Assembly (NCBI GenBank): GCA_041745535.1
Contig: JBGTIS010000049.1
Span: 1 to 64,000, forward strand
Direction: 5' to 3'
Origin: JBGTIS01 sp041745535
GTDB lineage: Bacteria; Bacteroidota; Bacteroidia; Cytophagales; Cyclobacteriaceae
DNA length: 64,000 nucleotides
Shown here piece by piece: positions 17,893 to 25,850 of this stretch (positions are counted from its first letter, which is position 1; each line of letters begins with the position of its first letter). Under the pieces are notes generated by a model. The model was not told the origin of the DNA. It worked only from the letters and a program-made list of their open reading frames with translations, and made no database searches. The position numbers and the translations under genes were made by a program.

Positions 17893-18246
17893 ATGGCACC
17901 AATCAACTTTCACGACAAACATTTCCGATCGGTACAAAATACCGGGAATGGCAAAGTTACGCCAGCTACTCTGTTTCATTACCGGCAAAAGAACAAAGTA
18001 ATCTGGGCTACGTATGAAGGCGGCGACATTCTTTTTGGTACCCTCAGTGGATTTATCAATGGTAATGGCGACCTGGAATTTCTGTACCAGCACCAGAATC
18101 AGTCCGGTAAATTCCTGACCGGCAAATGCGTTTCCCACCCTGAAATTTTAGCCGACAACCGGATCCGCCTGCACGAAAAATGGCAATGGACCTGCAACGA
18201 CCATTCCACAGGCGAATCAGTGGTGGAAGAAATCAGAACTGATTAA
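17893..18246 (+). CDS. Conserved small protein, beta-rich
   Basis: 117 residues without signal or membrane segment. The pattern of short beta strands (VIWATYEGGDILFGTLSG, LEFLYQHQNQSG, GKCVSHPEIL, WQWTCND) resembles a small family found in many Bacteroidota and sometimes annotated, without experimental support that I know of, as N-acetylglutamate synthase. Its proximity to the GNAT gene suggests one transcript. Function unknown. Confidence 0.7.
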   Translation: MAPINFHDKHFRSVQNTGNGKVTPATLFHYRQKNKVIWATYEGGDILFGTLSGFINGNGDLEFLYQHQNQSGKFLTGKCVSHPEILADNRIRLHEKWQWTCNDHSTGESVVEEIRTD

Positions 18247-18515
18247 CGGCCTGTGCGAGTAGCTGGCCTGGTTTGTTGGCGTTTATCTTTTAAGCAGGCG
18301 AGCAAAAGTAATTAAGTATTACTTGCCGGATGAGGCTTTGCCGAATTCCGGCATCTCCTGTGCAGAATGCGGGGGACCCCGGAATAAATCCGGGGATAAT
18401 ACCTTAAAACTATTGCTCATTTACTTAAATATCAATTTTTGTGCTTGGCGCGTTTAACTGCCAAGTGCTTTTAAGGTAAGGGTGAACGCTGCATCTTTGT
18501 TGGGCTCAGCGCACT
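18247..18515. other. Intergenic region with hairpins, no gene seen
   Basis: It contains the perfect hairpin CCCCGGA-ATAAA-TCCGGGG at 18377-18395, whose core also occurs at 11233-11248, and a smaller stem CTTGGC/GCCAAG near 18444-18466. No reading frame here looks like a protein. The GC-rich palindromes suggest REP-like elements. Confidence 0.5.
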
Positions 18516-19097
18516 TTAATTCAATTCGTCAAACCTGGGTCTTTTCCTTATTCCATTCTTTACATCTTTAATTAGCAAATAAGCATTTTGGTTAATAGGA
18601 TCATCAGGTTCTATTTCAATCGCCCTTTCAATCCATTCTAAAGCTTCATTATCATGTCCAGAAATCATCAAATTTATTGCGTGATTGCAAATCAATCCAG
18701 CATTATCAGGCTGTCGGTGTATCGCATCAAGCGAATATTTTATTGCCAGCTCAACTTCTCCAGCATCCATAGCTGAAATAGATGCTTCTCTAGCAATATC
18801 TGAATTTAATTTTTCAATTTGCATTGCTTCCTTAAATAGTTGAAGTGCTTTTGATGGTTCGGCAATCGTTTGATACACTTTTGCCAAAAGCCACTTTGTT
18901 TGCCAATGATTAGGAATCAATTCCAGAAATTTCATGTAATGGATAATTGCCTTTTTTGCTTTTCTTCTTTTCCAAAACTCGACTTTGCTTTGTGGCTTAT
19001 TTTTGAATATGATGAGTTCTTCGGATAAGCGATTACCCTTCTCAAAGTGTTGATTAAAAATTGAAATTTGATGTTCTGGTAATTCGTAATCCATCAT
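18516..19097 (-). CDS. Tetratricopeptide-repeat protein
   Basis: 193 residues with about three to four TPR-like helical pairs in residues 50-180, for example HWQTKWLLAKVYQTIAEPS and NHAINLMISGHDNEALEWI. No signal peptide. The start is preceded by the repeat CTAACATCCGTA (plus-strand form, 19127-19138), which also precedes the next upstream minus-strand gene. It probably mediates protein contacts; partner unknown. Confidence 0.75.
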   Translation of the reverse strand: MMDYELPEHQISIFNQHFEKGNRLSEELIIFKNKPQSKVEFWKRRKAKKAIIHYMKFLELIPNHWQTKWLLAKVYQTIAEPSKALQLFKEAMQIEKLNSDIAREASISAMDAGEVELAIKYSLDAIHRQPDNAGLICNHAINLMISGHDNEALEWIERAIEIEPDDPINQNAYLLIKDVKNGIRKRPRFDELN

Positions 19098-19110
19098 TTT
19101 TATTTTGCAT

Positions 19111-19228
19111 TAAGTCCAACGACCAACTAACATCCGTAAGCTGGACTTTTCAAATTCCCATAAAAGTATCTGATCGCAGTGGCCTTTGCAAAATAGTGCT
19201 GTTAGCATATGGATGTTAGTGTTTGTTA
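19111..19228 (-). repeat. attC-like repeat region between two cassette-like genes
   Basis: Seen on the plus strand: ACTAACATCC (from 19126) and GGATGTTAGT (19211-19220) are inverted partners about 85 bp apart. A further GTTAGC occurs on each side of the right partner. AAGTCCA/TGGACTT (19112-19118 and 19142-19148) forms an inner stem. The region spans from the stop of the 363-residue gene to just before the TPR gene, as an integron attC site would. The core GTTAGT/GTTAGC does not fit the classical GTTRRRY, so the resemblance is structural only. Confidence 0.45.
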
Positions 19229-20307
19229 GCATCTTTTGTTTTGAAGTATTTTTTAAACACAAATCCAGACAGAGGATCTCCTGTTTCATTATCCATATAA
19301 ATAACCAGTAGATATTTATGATGAATTTCAATTACAGTGATTTCCTGTCCCTTTTTAACTATTCCAATTATCTGCGAATTTTTTCTAGGTCGTATTCGAA
19401 GGTTCACATCTGTGGTAGCAATCCTAATTTTGTGGAGTTTATTGAATTCGTGCTTAATAAGTTCAGTGATTTTATTATGAGAAGATTCAATTCCTTTCTC
19501 TGTGAATTCAATTATTCTTTTTTCCGACTCTTCAATCAGTTCTTCTGTGTTCTTGAGTGTTTCAATGTTAGAAATGTCCTTTTGCTGGAGATAAAAACTA
19601 TAGATGGTAATAAGAAGTGAAACAACTGAAATAAGGTTGGATAAAAAGGTGAGGGCTCTCTCACTTTTAGTCTTAGAGTATATTTTTTGAAGTTCTGAAA
19701 GGAAAGACTCAAGAAAGTCGGACAATTCTTGACTCGAAATACCCGGATTTTCAACTAAATCACTTGCACTTGTTGAAATCGCCTGATTAGCTCCATCGAT
19801 TAGTTCAAGATGCTCCCAATTCTTACCCTTGCTAATTTCTCGTAGAAATGAGCTAGTAAGTCCTCCAATAGCTACATCCAGTGCATTGAATTTTTTCAGT
19901 TGTGGAATCTGCATGGCCTTTGCCATCTCAGCTAGGCCACTCGTCATAGTGAGTCTACTTGCAGCTAAATTTGCGAATGAGTCAGTCAAGGCTTTGTTGT
20001 TCGAAGCAGCTAGTTGAGTTAATGAAGAAGACAAGCCTTTTATAGCTATAGTGTGACTATCCAGGAATTTATTCAAAGCAGCTATTTGAGATGGCAGACT
20101 GTTGCCAAGAACAACTGATGTAAGGTCAAACATTTTTGGCTTTTCCATAGCCGATTTCATTGCTGCAGAAATTGCATCTAGACCACTGAAGGCATAATTT
20201 GGAATCCTTGGTTGAACAAGTTCAGCAATGTTGGTAAGACGGTTAATACCAAAAGCCGCCTTCATCAGTTCGTTTTGTTTTCTGAATGCTTCCAATTCGT
20301 CTCTCAT
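19216..20307 (-). CDS. Membrane protein with C-terminal bacterial SH3 domain
   Basis: 363 residues. Residues 1-190 are helical, Ala/Ser/Leu-rich and probably coiled-coil. One membrane helix (about 224-246) reads LTFLSNLISVVSLLITIYSF. A short charged linker follows, then an SH3_3-type domain (about 290-355) with VNLRIRPRKNSQIIGIVKKG, the usual RxxPxxxSxxxGxxxxG pattern. The C-terminal SH3 would lie on one side of the membrane as a wall- or protein-binding module. The composition is more AT-rich than the neighbours and both ends carry shared repeats, suggesting a cassette-like acquired gene. Function unknown. Confidence 0.7.
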   Translation of the reverse strand: MRDELEAFRKQNELMKAAFGINRLTNIAELVQPRIPNYAFSGLDAISAAMKSAMEKPKMFDLTSVVLGNSLPSQIAALNKFLDSHTIAIKGLSSSLTQLAASNNKALTDSFANLAASRLTMTSGLAEMAKAMQIPQLKKFNALDVAIGGLTSSFLREISKGKNWEHLELIDGANQAISTSASDLVENPGISSQELSDFLESFLSELQKIYSKTKSERALTFLSNLISVVSLLITIYSFYLQQKDISNIETLKNTEELIEESEKRIIEFTEKGIESSHNKITELIKHEFNKLHKIRIATTDVNLRIRPRKNSQIIGIVKKGQEITVIEIHHKYLLVIYMDNETGDPLSGFVFKKYFKTKDANKH

Positions 20308-20324
20308 GGTAGTTAATAATTGAT

Positions 20325-20357
20325 GCTAACATCCGTATAAAGTGCACAATGCACTTT
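20325..20357 (-). repeat. Second copy of the cassette-boundary repeat plus palindrome
   Basis: GCTAACATCCGTA (20325-20337) shares the exact 12-mer CTAACATCCGTA with 19127-19138. It is followed by the palindrome AAAGTGCA-CAA-TGCACTTT (20339-20357). It lies 18 bp upstream of the start codon of the SH3 gene, the same relation as the other copy has to the TPR gene. Confidence 0.55.
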
Positions 20358-20547
20358 GTTTACAATGCATCATTAGTGCCAATCTAATAGATTTTTTACC
20401 TTTTTAAAACTGTTTACTGCTTTAGGGATGTGAACTTTAACTAAAAGAACGGGAATGGGAAGGTTTGCCCGTGCTGCTATGCACACGACTTCTTTTTCAA
20501 ATGGAAAAGCTTCCCGCCGCCATTAACAAAGTGCCGAGTCAAGCATT

Positions 20548-20831
20548 GACGACGGCTTCTCCACTTAGTTGGCAAGGTGTCGATCACTGACGACGGCTTC
20601 TCCACTTGGTTGGCAAGGTGTCGATCACTGACAATGGCTTCTCCACCTGGTTGGCAAGGTGTCGATCACTGACAATGGCTTCTCCACTTGGTTGGCAGGG
20701 TGTCCGCAACTGCGGAAAGCTTCTCCACTGCGTCGGCAGGGTGTCCGCAACTGCGGAAAGCTTCTCCACTTGGTTGGCAAGGTGTCCGCAACTGCGGAAA
20801 GCTTCTCCACTTGGTTGGCAGGGTGTCCGCA
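20548..20831. repeat. 41-bp minisatellite, seven copies
   Basis: Units start at 20548, 20589, 20630, 20671, 20712, 20753 and 20794. Each has a conserved part of about 27 bp (GCTTCTCCACTTGGTTGGC and AAGGTGTC, with few changes) and a 14-bp variable part. The first three junctions carry GATCACTGAC plus GACGG or AATGG. The next three carry CGCAACTGCGGAAA, making the palindrome TCCGCA-AC-TGCGGA. The unit length is not divisible by 3 and both strands stay partly open only by chance, so I treat it as non-coding. It lies just after the ZIP gene end. Confidence 0.9.
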
Positions 20832-20863
20832 TCGGTAGTGGAAGAAATTCTATAATTGTTTTA

Positions 20864-21679
20864 TTAACCCAGCGCTACGTCCAGTATCATCATAATGGTA
20901 AAGCCGAGTAAGGCCCCCATGGTAGCCGTATCCGTATTTTTGTTTAGTTGCGACTCAGGAATAAGTTCTTCTACCACTACAAAAATCATGGCGCCGGCAG
21001 CGAAAGAGAGGGCATAAGGCAGAATAGGCTCAATTAAAATTACGGCTGCCGCACCAATTACCCCAGCGATGGGCTCTACCATACCCGACAGTTGCCCGTA
21101 ATGAAAGCTTTTCAAACGGGAAAATCCTTCGCGCCGCAGGGGTACCGACACCGAAACGCCTTCCGGAAAATTCTGGATCCCAATACCGATTGCCAGCGTA
21201 ACCGCCCCGGCCAGATCGGCAGAAGGCAGTCCGGAGGCTACCGCGCCAAAAGCTACGCCCACGGCCAGGCCTTCGGGAATATTGTGCAGGGTAATGGCCA
21301 TTACCAGTAAAATACTGCGGTGCCAGCTGGTTTTAATCCCTTCAGCTTCCTTCTGCGGAAATCCGATGTGCAGGTGTGGCAAAACTTTATCGATGCCCCA
21401 GATGAACAAACCACCGGCCATAAAACCCACCGAAGTAGGAATCCAGGGTCTTACGCCGGAAGCTTCTGCCATTTCAATGGCCGGTGCCAGCAGCGACCAG
21501 AAGCTGGCGGCGATCATGACCCCGGCGGCAAAGCCCATCATGCCATCCAGCACTACTCGATTGATGGTTTTAAAGAAGAATACCAGAGAGGCACCCAATG
21601 CAGTCACGAACCAGGTAAAACAGGTGGCCAGCAAAGCTTGTATTATCGGATTGAGTTGTTCAAACCAGGAAACAATCAT
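20864..21679 (-). CDS. ZIP-family metal transporter (ZupT/GufA type)
   Basis: A 271-residue inner-membrane protein with about eight helices. The paired metal-site motifs are TLHNIPEGLAVG (helix IV) and GIQNFPEGVSVS (helix V); the Asn in the second replaces the His of many ZIPs. The short His-containing loop LPHLHIG lies between helices III and IV. It probably imports zinc or iron-group divalent ions, and some GufA-type proteins work in the opposite direction. It is monocistronic, with the minisatellite directly downstream. Confidence 0.9.
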   Translation of the reverse strand: MIVSWFEQLNPIIQALLATCFTWFVTALGASLVFFFKTINRVVLDGMMGFAAGVMIAASFWSLLAPAIEMAEASGVRPWIPTSVGFMAGGLFIWGIDKVLPHLHIGFPQKEAEGIKTSWHRSILLVMAITLHNIPEGLAVGVAFGAVASGLPSADLAGAVTLAIGIGIQNFPEGVSVSVPLRREGFSRLKSFHYGQLSGMVEPIAGVIGAAAVILIEPILPYALSFAAGAMIFVVVEELIPESQLNKNTDTATMGALLGFTIMMILDVALG

Positions 21680-21797
21680 ACAGTTTTTTTAATTGGGAAA
21701 TGATATAAGATTAACAAGCAGACTGCAAAACAGTTATAAAAGTTACAATAATGCAATTTTTCTGTTATTCTGGTAACCCCTAAACGCTTTTTATGTT

Positions 21798-22700
21798 TTA
21801 GCGCCAGGCCAGTTTTCCCACCAGCCGCCTCATCGGAATCAGTACCACTACCCAGATTACCTCTGCCATTACCAGAAACACGCCGGTACGTTCTGAAAAA
21901 TATAAAAAGCTGATCACCACTCCCAAAGCTATGTTATTGGCACCGGAACTAAAAAACAGTGCCAGCTTCTCTTCTTTCCCGGCTTTGAAAAATACATACC
22001 AGCCAAACAGGTATAAAAATAAAAATACCGCCAGCGCGATCACAAAAAACGGGATCAGTTCCTCAGTTTGGGTGAGCAGGATGAACCGGTATTCGGCGAT
22101 AGCCAGGGCAAAAATGACGGCGATACCAAAAATAGAAATAAAGGAATCGTGACTTTGCATCCAGTCGCGCACCGGACTGTACCGGCGTACCGGCAAATGA
22201 AGCAGATACGGTAAAATTACCGTAAGAAACAGGGTGGTAAACAGGCGTAAGGTATCTACGGTTAATTCTTCCCTGAACAGCATGCCGCCCAGAAAGGGCA
22301 ATACCAGCGGCGTGAGGCCACTGCTGAGAATCAGTAAGGCCAGTGCCAGGGTAATGTTGCCATTAAATACATTGGTAAACGCCGGAGAGGTTACGCCCGA
22401 CGGCAGCACCACCAACAGAAACAAGGCAGTGGCATAAAAAGAAGAAAAAGGTTGCACCAACAGAAAAACCACCACTGGCAACAGGATATATCGCACTACA
22501 TAAAAACCTAATAACAGCCGTGTCTGCGACTGAAAGAAGGATAAGGAAAACCTTACTTTGAACGAAGACGCGAAAATGATAAAGCATAAAAAACCCAGAA
22601 TAACCGGCCTGGAATAAGCGCCGGGCTGGGGCAGGTAAAATCCGGCTAGCGTGGAAAGGAACAGGATCAGATTAAAATTCTTCTTGGCAAATTCGTTCAT
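21798..22700 (-). CDS. SBF/BASS-like membrane transporter
   Basis: 300 residues, about nine to ten membrane helices. LPSGVTSPAFTNVFNGNITLAL matches the helix-4 region of bile acid:sodium symporter-like proteins, and FFSSGANNIALGVVISF the helix-9 crossover region (typically G..N...A). Such proteins carry organic anions with sodium, and relatives act on arsenite. The substrate is not inferable. It is 118 bp upstream of the ZIP gene on the same strand. Confidence 0.8.
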   Translation of the reverse strand: MNEFAKKNFNLILFLSTLAGFYLPQPGAYSRPVILGFLCFIIFASSFKVRFSLSFFQSQTRLLLGFYVVRYILLPVVVFLLVQPFSSFYATALFLLVVLPSGVTSPAFTNVFNGNITLALALLILSSGLTPLVLPFLGGMLFREELTVDTLRLFTTLFLTVILPYLLHLPVRRYSPVRDWMQSHDSFISIFGIAVIFALAIAEYRFILLTQTEELIPFFVIALAVFLFLYLFGWYVFFKAGKEEKLALFFSSGANNIALGVVISFLYFSERTGVFLVMAEVIWVVVLIPMRRLVGKLAWR

Positions 22701-22827
22701 GCCGCAAAAATAGAATATATGGCTATAGTCTGTAGATTTCCGTTAAAAATATCGTGTTCAAAATAAATTATCATTTTCCTGGTGATACTTACCGGTTTGG
22801 ATGCACATACTTATAAAAGCCCATACC

Positions 22828-23382
22828 ATGGATTATTCAGAATTAACTATTATGCTACAGGAACCTGCCCAACGTGAGCAGGCTTTCGAGCAGTTATACG
22901 AGGAAGCTTTCCCTGCCGTAGCCGGTTTTGTACGGCGTATGGGCGGCTCCTTTTCCGACGCCAAAGATATTTTTCACGATGCCCTTATTATTTTCTATGA
23001 GAAAACCGTGCACCAGCAAACGCATATTACCGCTGCCGTGCCGGCCTATGTACTAGGCATTGCCAAGCATTTGTGGGTAAGGAAATACAAGGGCGATCAG
23101 CAACATGTTTCGCTGGAAGGCATGGAAAAGGAGGTGAGCATTCCTTATGATTTTTACGAACCAAAGGCATCGGAAAACCGACTTTTGCAATACCTGGCAG
23201 CGGCAGGTAAAAAATGTATGGAAATGCTGCGAAGTTTTTATTACAGCAACCTTACCATGCAGGAAATTGCCGAAACGTTTGGGTATGGCAGCGTTCGTTC
23301 CGCTACCGTACAAAAGTTTAAATGCCTGGAAAAAGTGCGCGAAAAAGTAAAAAACGAAGCTTATGAGGAAGTCTTTGAATGA
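22828..23382 (+). CDS. RNA polymerase sigma factor, sigma-70 family (ECF-like)
   Basis: About 184 residues from MDYSELTIM (an upstream Met at 22801 adds 9 residues). Region 2 is FVRRMGGSFSDAKDIFHDALIIFYEK. Region 4 is LRSFYYSNLTMQEIAETFGYGSVRSATVQKFKCLEKV, the helix-turn-helix that contacts the -35 element. Its 3' end overlaps the next gene by 20 bp, the common layout of a sigma factor with its regulator. A clpP homologue follows in the same run. Confidence 0.88.
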   Translation: MDYSELTIMLQEPAQREQAFEQLYEEAFPAVAGFVRRMGGSFSDAKDIFHDALIIFYEKTVHQQTHITAAVPAYVLGIAKHLWVRKYKGDQQHVSLEGMEKEVSIPYDFYEPKASENRLLQYLAAAGKKCMEMLRSFYYSNLTMQEIAETFGYGSVRSATVQKFKCLEKVREKVKNEAYEEVFE

Positions 23383-23638
23383 CCTGCGATTAATAGAGAA
23401 CTATCTGTTTCAGCGCCTGCCTGCTGCCGAACAACAGGCATTTAAGGTGCGCCTGCTTACCGAATCGCGGCTGAGCGAACAGGTGGCGGTGCAGCAGGAA
23501 GTGTACGCGCTCATTAAAAGGTATGGCCGGCGACAGTTGAAAAAAGAACTGGAAGCCGTACACGAACGCATGTTTAAAAGTCCGGAGAAAACATGGTTCC
23601 GGCAGAAAATTAAAAATTTATTCACCAGGAAAAAATAA
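23363..23638 (+). CDS. Small anti-sigma-like protein
   Basis: 91 residues, overlapping the sigma gene by 20 bp. The N-terminus LRLIENYLFQRLPAAEQQAFKVRLLTES resembles the start of Bacteroidetes anti-sigma proteins (IExYLxGxLsxxExxxFExxL). No zinc-finger Cys and no membrane helix, so it would be soluble, and the C-terminus is very basic (KIKNLFTRKK). An anti-sigma role is inferred from position and that segment. Confidence 0.65.
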   Translation: MRKSLNDLRLIENYLFQRLPAAEQQAFKVRLLTESRLSEQVAVQQEVYALIKRYGRRQLKKELEAVHERMFKSPEKTWFRQKIKNLFTRKK

Positions 23639-23643
23639 GAAAT

Positions 23644-24315
23644 ATGTTAACAGCAAATCCAGCCAATGTAATCCCCATGGTAGTTGAAAATTCCAGCCGT
23701 GGCGAGCGGGCTTACGATATTTATAGCCTGCTTTTAAAAGAACGCATCATCTTTCTGGGCACCGGCGTCCGCAGCGATATGGCCAACCTGATTGTGGCCC
23801 AACTCCTTTATCTGAACAGTGAGAATCCGAACCTGCCCATTAACATGTACATCAACAGCCCGGGAGGCGACGTTTATGCCGGGCTGGCCATTTACGATGC
23901 CATGCAAATGATCAGCGCGCCGGTTTCTACGGTTGCCGTTGGGGTAACGGCCAGCATGAGTACGGCCCTGCTTACCGCTGGAGCAAAAGGTAAGCGGTAT
24001 GCACTCCCGCACGCTACCATTCACTTGCATCCGGCCAGTAGCGGAGCACAGGGTTATACCGAAGATGTGCGGATCGCTTTTCGCGAACAGGAACGTTTGC
24101 AGACACAACTTTTCCATCTGGTAGGAAAACATACCGGCCATACCTGGAAAGAAATTGAAGCCTATTTCCTCCGAGACCGGTTTATGAATGCCATTGAAGC
24201 TAAATCTTATGGGTTTGTAGATGAAATTTTGGGAGATCTCAGCGATATCATCGCCATCGAGAATGTGGATTTTAAGGTAAGCAGCCCCGGTAAAAAACAA
24301 GCGGTTGGCAATTAA
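23644..24315 (+). CDS. Divergent ClpP-type serine protease
   Basis: 223 residues, starting 5 bp after the preceding stop. The ClpP fold is clear: INMYINSPGGDVYAGLAIYDAMQ, then the nucleophile region GVTASMSTALLTAG, HATIHLHPAS (catalytic His) and LRDRFMNAIEAKSYGFVDEI (catalytic Asp). The usual ASMG is ASMS and IHQP is LHPA. It is thus a paralogue rather than the housekeeping ClpP, which usually sits with tig or clpX. It probably works with a Clp ATPase; co-transcription with a sigma/anti-sigma pair suggests regulated proteolysis in that circuit. Confidence 0.88.
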   Translation: MLTANPANVIPMVVENSSRGERAYDIYSLLLKERIIFLGTGVRSDMANLIVAQLLYLNSENPNLPINMYINSPGGDVYAGLAIYDAMQMISAPVSTVAVGVTASMSTALLTAGAKGKRYALPHATIHLHPASSGAQGYTEDVRIAFREQERLQTQLFHLVGKHTGHTWKEIEAYFLRDRFMNAIEAKSYGFVDEILGDLSDIIAIENVDFKVSSPGKKQAVGN

Positions 24316-24336
24316 CCAACGCTGTTGTTACCAATA

Positions 24337-24378
24337 AAACGCTGGCGCGGCCATTGCTTCCGCACCGGCGTTTTTTTT
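24337..24378 (+). terminator. Intrinsic terminator after the clpP paralogue
   Basis: The stem AAAACGC...GCGTTTT (24337-24343 and 24368-24374) continues inward with CGCGG/CCGCA-type pairing and ends in eight T residues. It closes the sigma operon. Confidence 0.8.
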
Positions 24379-24621
24379 AATCCCTTCTAAAAACCATTAT
24401 CCCATTCCTAATCTGATGGCAAATTACGGATGAGCATTTGTTTTTATGTAAAAAATGCTCAATTAATCCTGTGTTCGGTCTGCAAGCAAAAAAATGAAGA
24501 GTAATCCCTATAAAAATAAGGGGAAAACTTTATACTATAATCAGGTTTTTCTGTCTACCTTGTGCTTTTCTATTCGTTGCTCAACAATACGTTTCCTATT
24601 TCAGAAAAATCTGCCCCGCTC

Positions 24622-25503
24622 ATGAAAAACTTCCCTTATCAATTAATTATTATTCTTTATCTCATATGCCACTTTTCTGAATTCGCGCACGGCCAGGAAA
24701 CGGAAGGCGATCAGATGTTGTGGATTATTGAAACCAGAGATGGGAATGAGTATTTTGGTAAAATTTTGAAGCGCGACGGCGGTGAAATTGTACTGGAAAC
24801 TGAAAACCTGGGTATCATCAACATCCGCATGGAGAATGTCCGGTCTATGAAAGTAGTAAATCCACAGCAAGTGAAGGATGGTGAGGTGTGGATGGAAAAC
24901 CCACAGGCTACCCGATACTTCTGGGCCCCCAATGGGTATGGACTGAAAAAAGGCGAGGGCTACTACCAGAATGTGTGGGTCATGTTTAACCAGGTAAGTG
25001 TGGGCGTAACCGACAACTTTTCGGTCGGCCTGGGCACGGTGCCCTTATTTTTATTCAGTGGCCCTACGCCTGTATGGATTACCCCGAAAGTATCTATTCC
25101 TATCAAAAAAGATAAAATAAATGTAGGTGCCGGCGCCCTGGTGGGTGCAGTGGTTGGTGAAGAATCTTCAAGTTTCGGATTGGCCTATGGCGTGCTCACA
25201 TTGGGCAGCAGGAATAAAAACATCAATATTGGCCTTGGCTATGGATTTATAGATGGAGAGTGGGCTAATTCACCTACCATTACCCTAAGCGCCCTGATCC
25301 GCACAGGCAAACGCGGATATTTTGTTACAGAAAATTATTTGTTAGATACCGGGGATGCCAATCTGGTGCTGTTATCCGCGGGTGGCAGGGTGGTGTGGAA
25401 CAGAATTTCGCTGGACTATGGCGGCCTTATACCCGCCGGTACCGACATTGACCAGCTATTTATTATACCATGGTTAGGATTTGTAGTACCTTTTGGAAAT
25501 TGA
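24622..25503 (+). CDS. Outer-membrane beta-barrel protein
   Basis: About 293 residues from MKNFPYQ, with a signal peptide ending near AHGQE. The N-terminal part (WIIETRDGNEYFGKILKRDG, then IVLETENLGIINIRMENV) is a small beta domain common ahead of Bacteroidetes barrels. The rest alternates glycine-rich strands and ends in FVVPFGN, consistent with an outer-membrane barrel of 10 to 12 strands. No specific ligand inferred. The upstream Met at 24562 is less likely because it precedes the signal peptide. Confidence 0.7.
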   Translation: MKNFPYQLIIILYLICHFSEFAHGQETEGDQMLWIIETRDGNEYFGKILKRDGGEIVLETENLGIINIRMENVRSMKVVNPQQVKDGEVWMENPQATRYFWAPNGYGLKKGEGYYQNVWVMFNQVSVGVTDNFSVGLGTVPLFLFSGPTPVWITPKVSIPIKKDKINVGAGALVGAVVGEESSSFGLAYGVLTLGSRNKNINIGLGYGFIDGEWANSPTITLSALIRTGKRGYFVTENYLLDTGDANLVLLSAGGRVVWNRISLDYGGLIPAGTDIDQLFIIPWLGFVVPFGN

Positions 25504-25832
25504 AAAAGGGCTTCAGCATAATATCACAGGTTTTTATTTTTCTGGTACTGACTGTGCTTACACAAATCGGTGGAGTTGCCTACATTATATCATTAGCGAT
25601 AAACAGGATAATTCATGGCGGGTTTCGGGGTAAACAGTTATTATTATTTATCAGTATTTATTTGTTATTTACGTTTGTGGTAAATCCATTGCTGGCGCCT
25701 TTATTTGGTAGAGAGCCCGTGAATAATAACAATGGCATTCAACCCACCAATTATCTGACAATATTGCTAAACAGAAATTATGTAAAGCCTGAAATAAGGC
25801 ATAAAAACTATGTAACATTCACCCGCACTTAA
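25470..25832 (+). CDS. Probable truncated membrane protein
   Basis: Up to 120 residues. The first 10 codons overlap the barrel gene, so the true start may be TTG at 25500 (LKKGF). Two hydrophobic helices (IISQVFIFLVLTVLTQIGGVAYIISLAI and LLLFISIYLLFTFVVNPLLAP) are followed by REPVNNNNGIQPTNYLTILLNRNYVKPEI and an early stop. It resembles the first third of a longer Bacteroidota membrane protein family that I recall, so a C-terminal truncation is likely. Function unknown. Confidence 0.5.
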   Translation: MVRICSTFWKLKKGFSIISQVFIFLVLTVLTQIGGVAYIISLAINRIIHGGFRGKQLLLFISIYLLFTFVVNPLLAPLFGREPVNNNNGIQPTNYLTILLNRNYVKPEIRHKNYVTFTRT

Positions 25833-25850
25833 GAACAACCTAATGAACCT

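Noticed and set aside
19111..20357. A canonical integron array
   Set aside because: The boundary cores do not fit GTTRRRY and no integron integrase is seen; kept only as a structural resemblance.
20548..20831. CRISPR-like array of repeats and spacers
   Set aside because: The variable parts are only 14 bp, are themselves repeated, and there are no cas genes. It is a minisatellite.
20584..20911. Open frames of 61-101 codons across the 41-bp repeats on both strands
   Set aside because: They arise from a repeat unit without stops. The period is not a multiple of 3 and the protein changes frame in every unit, with no start site or known motif.
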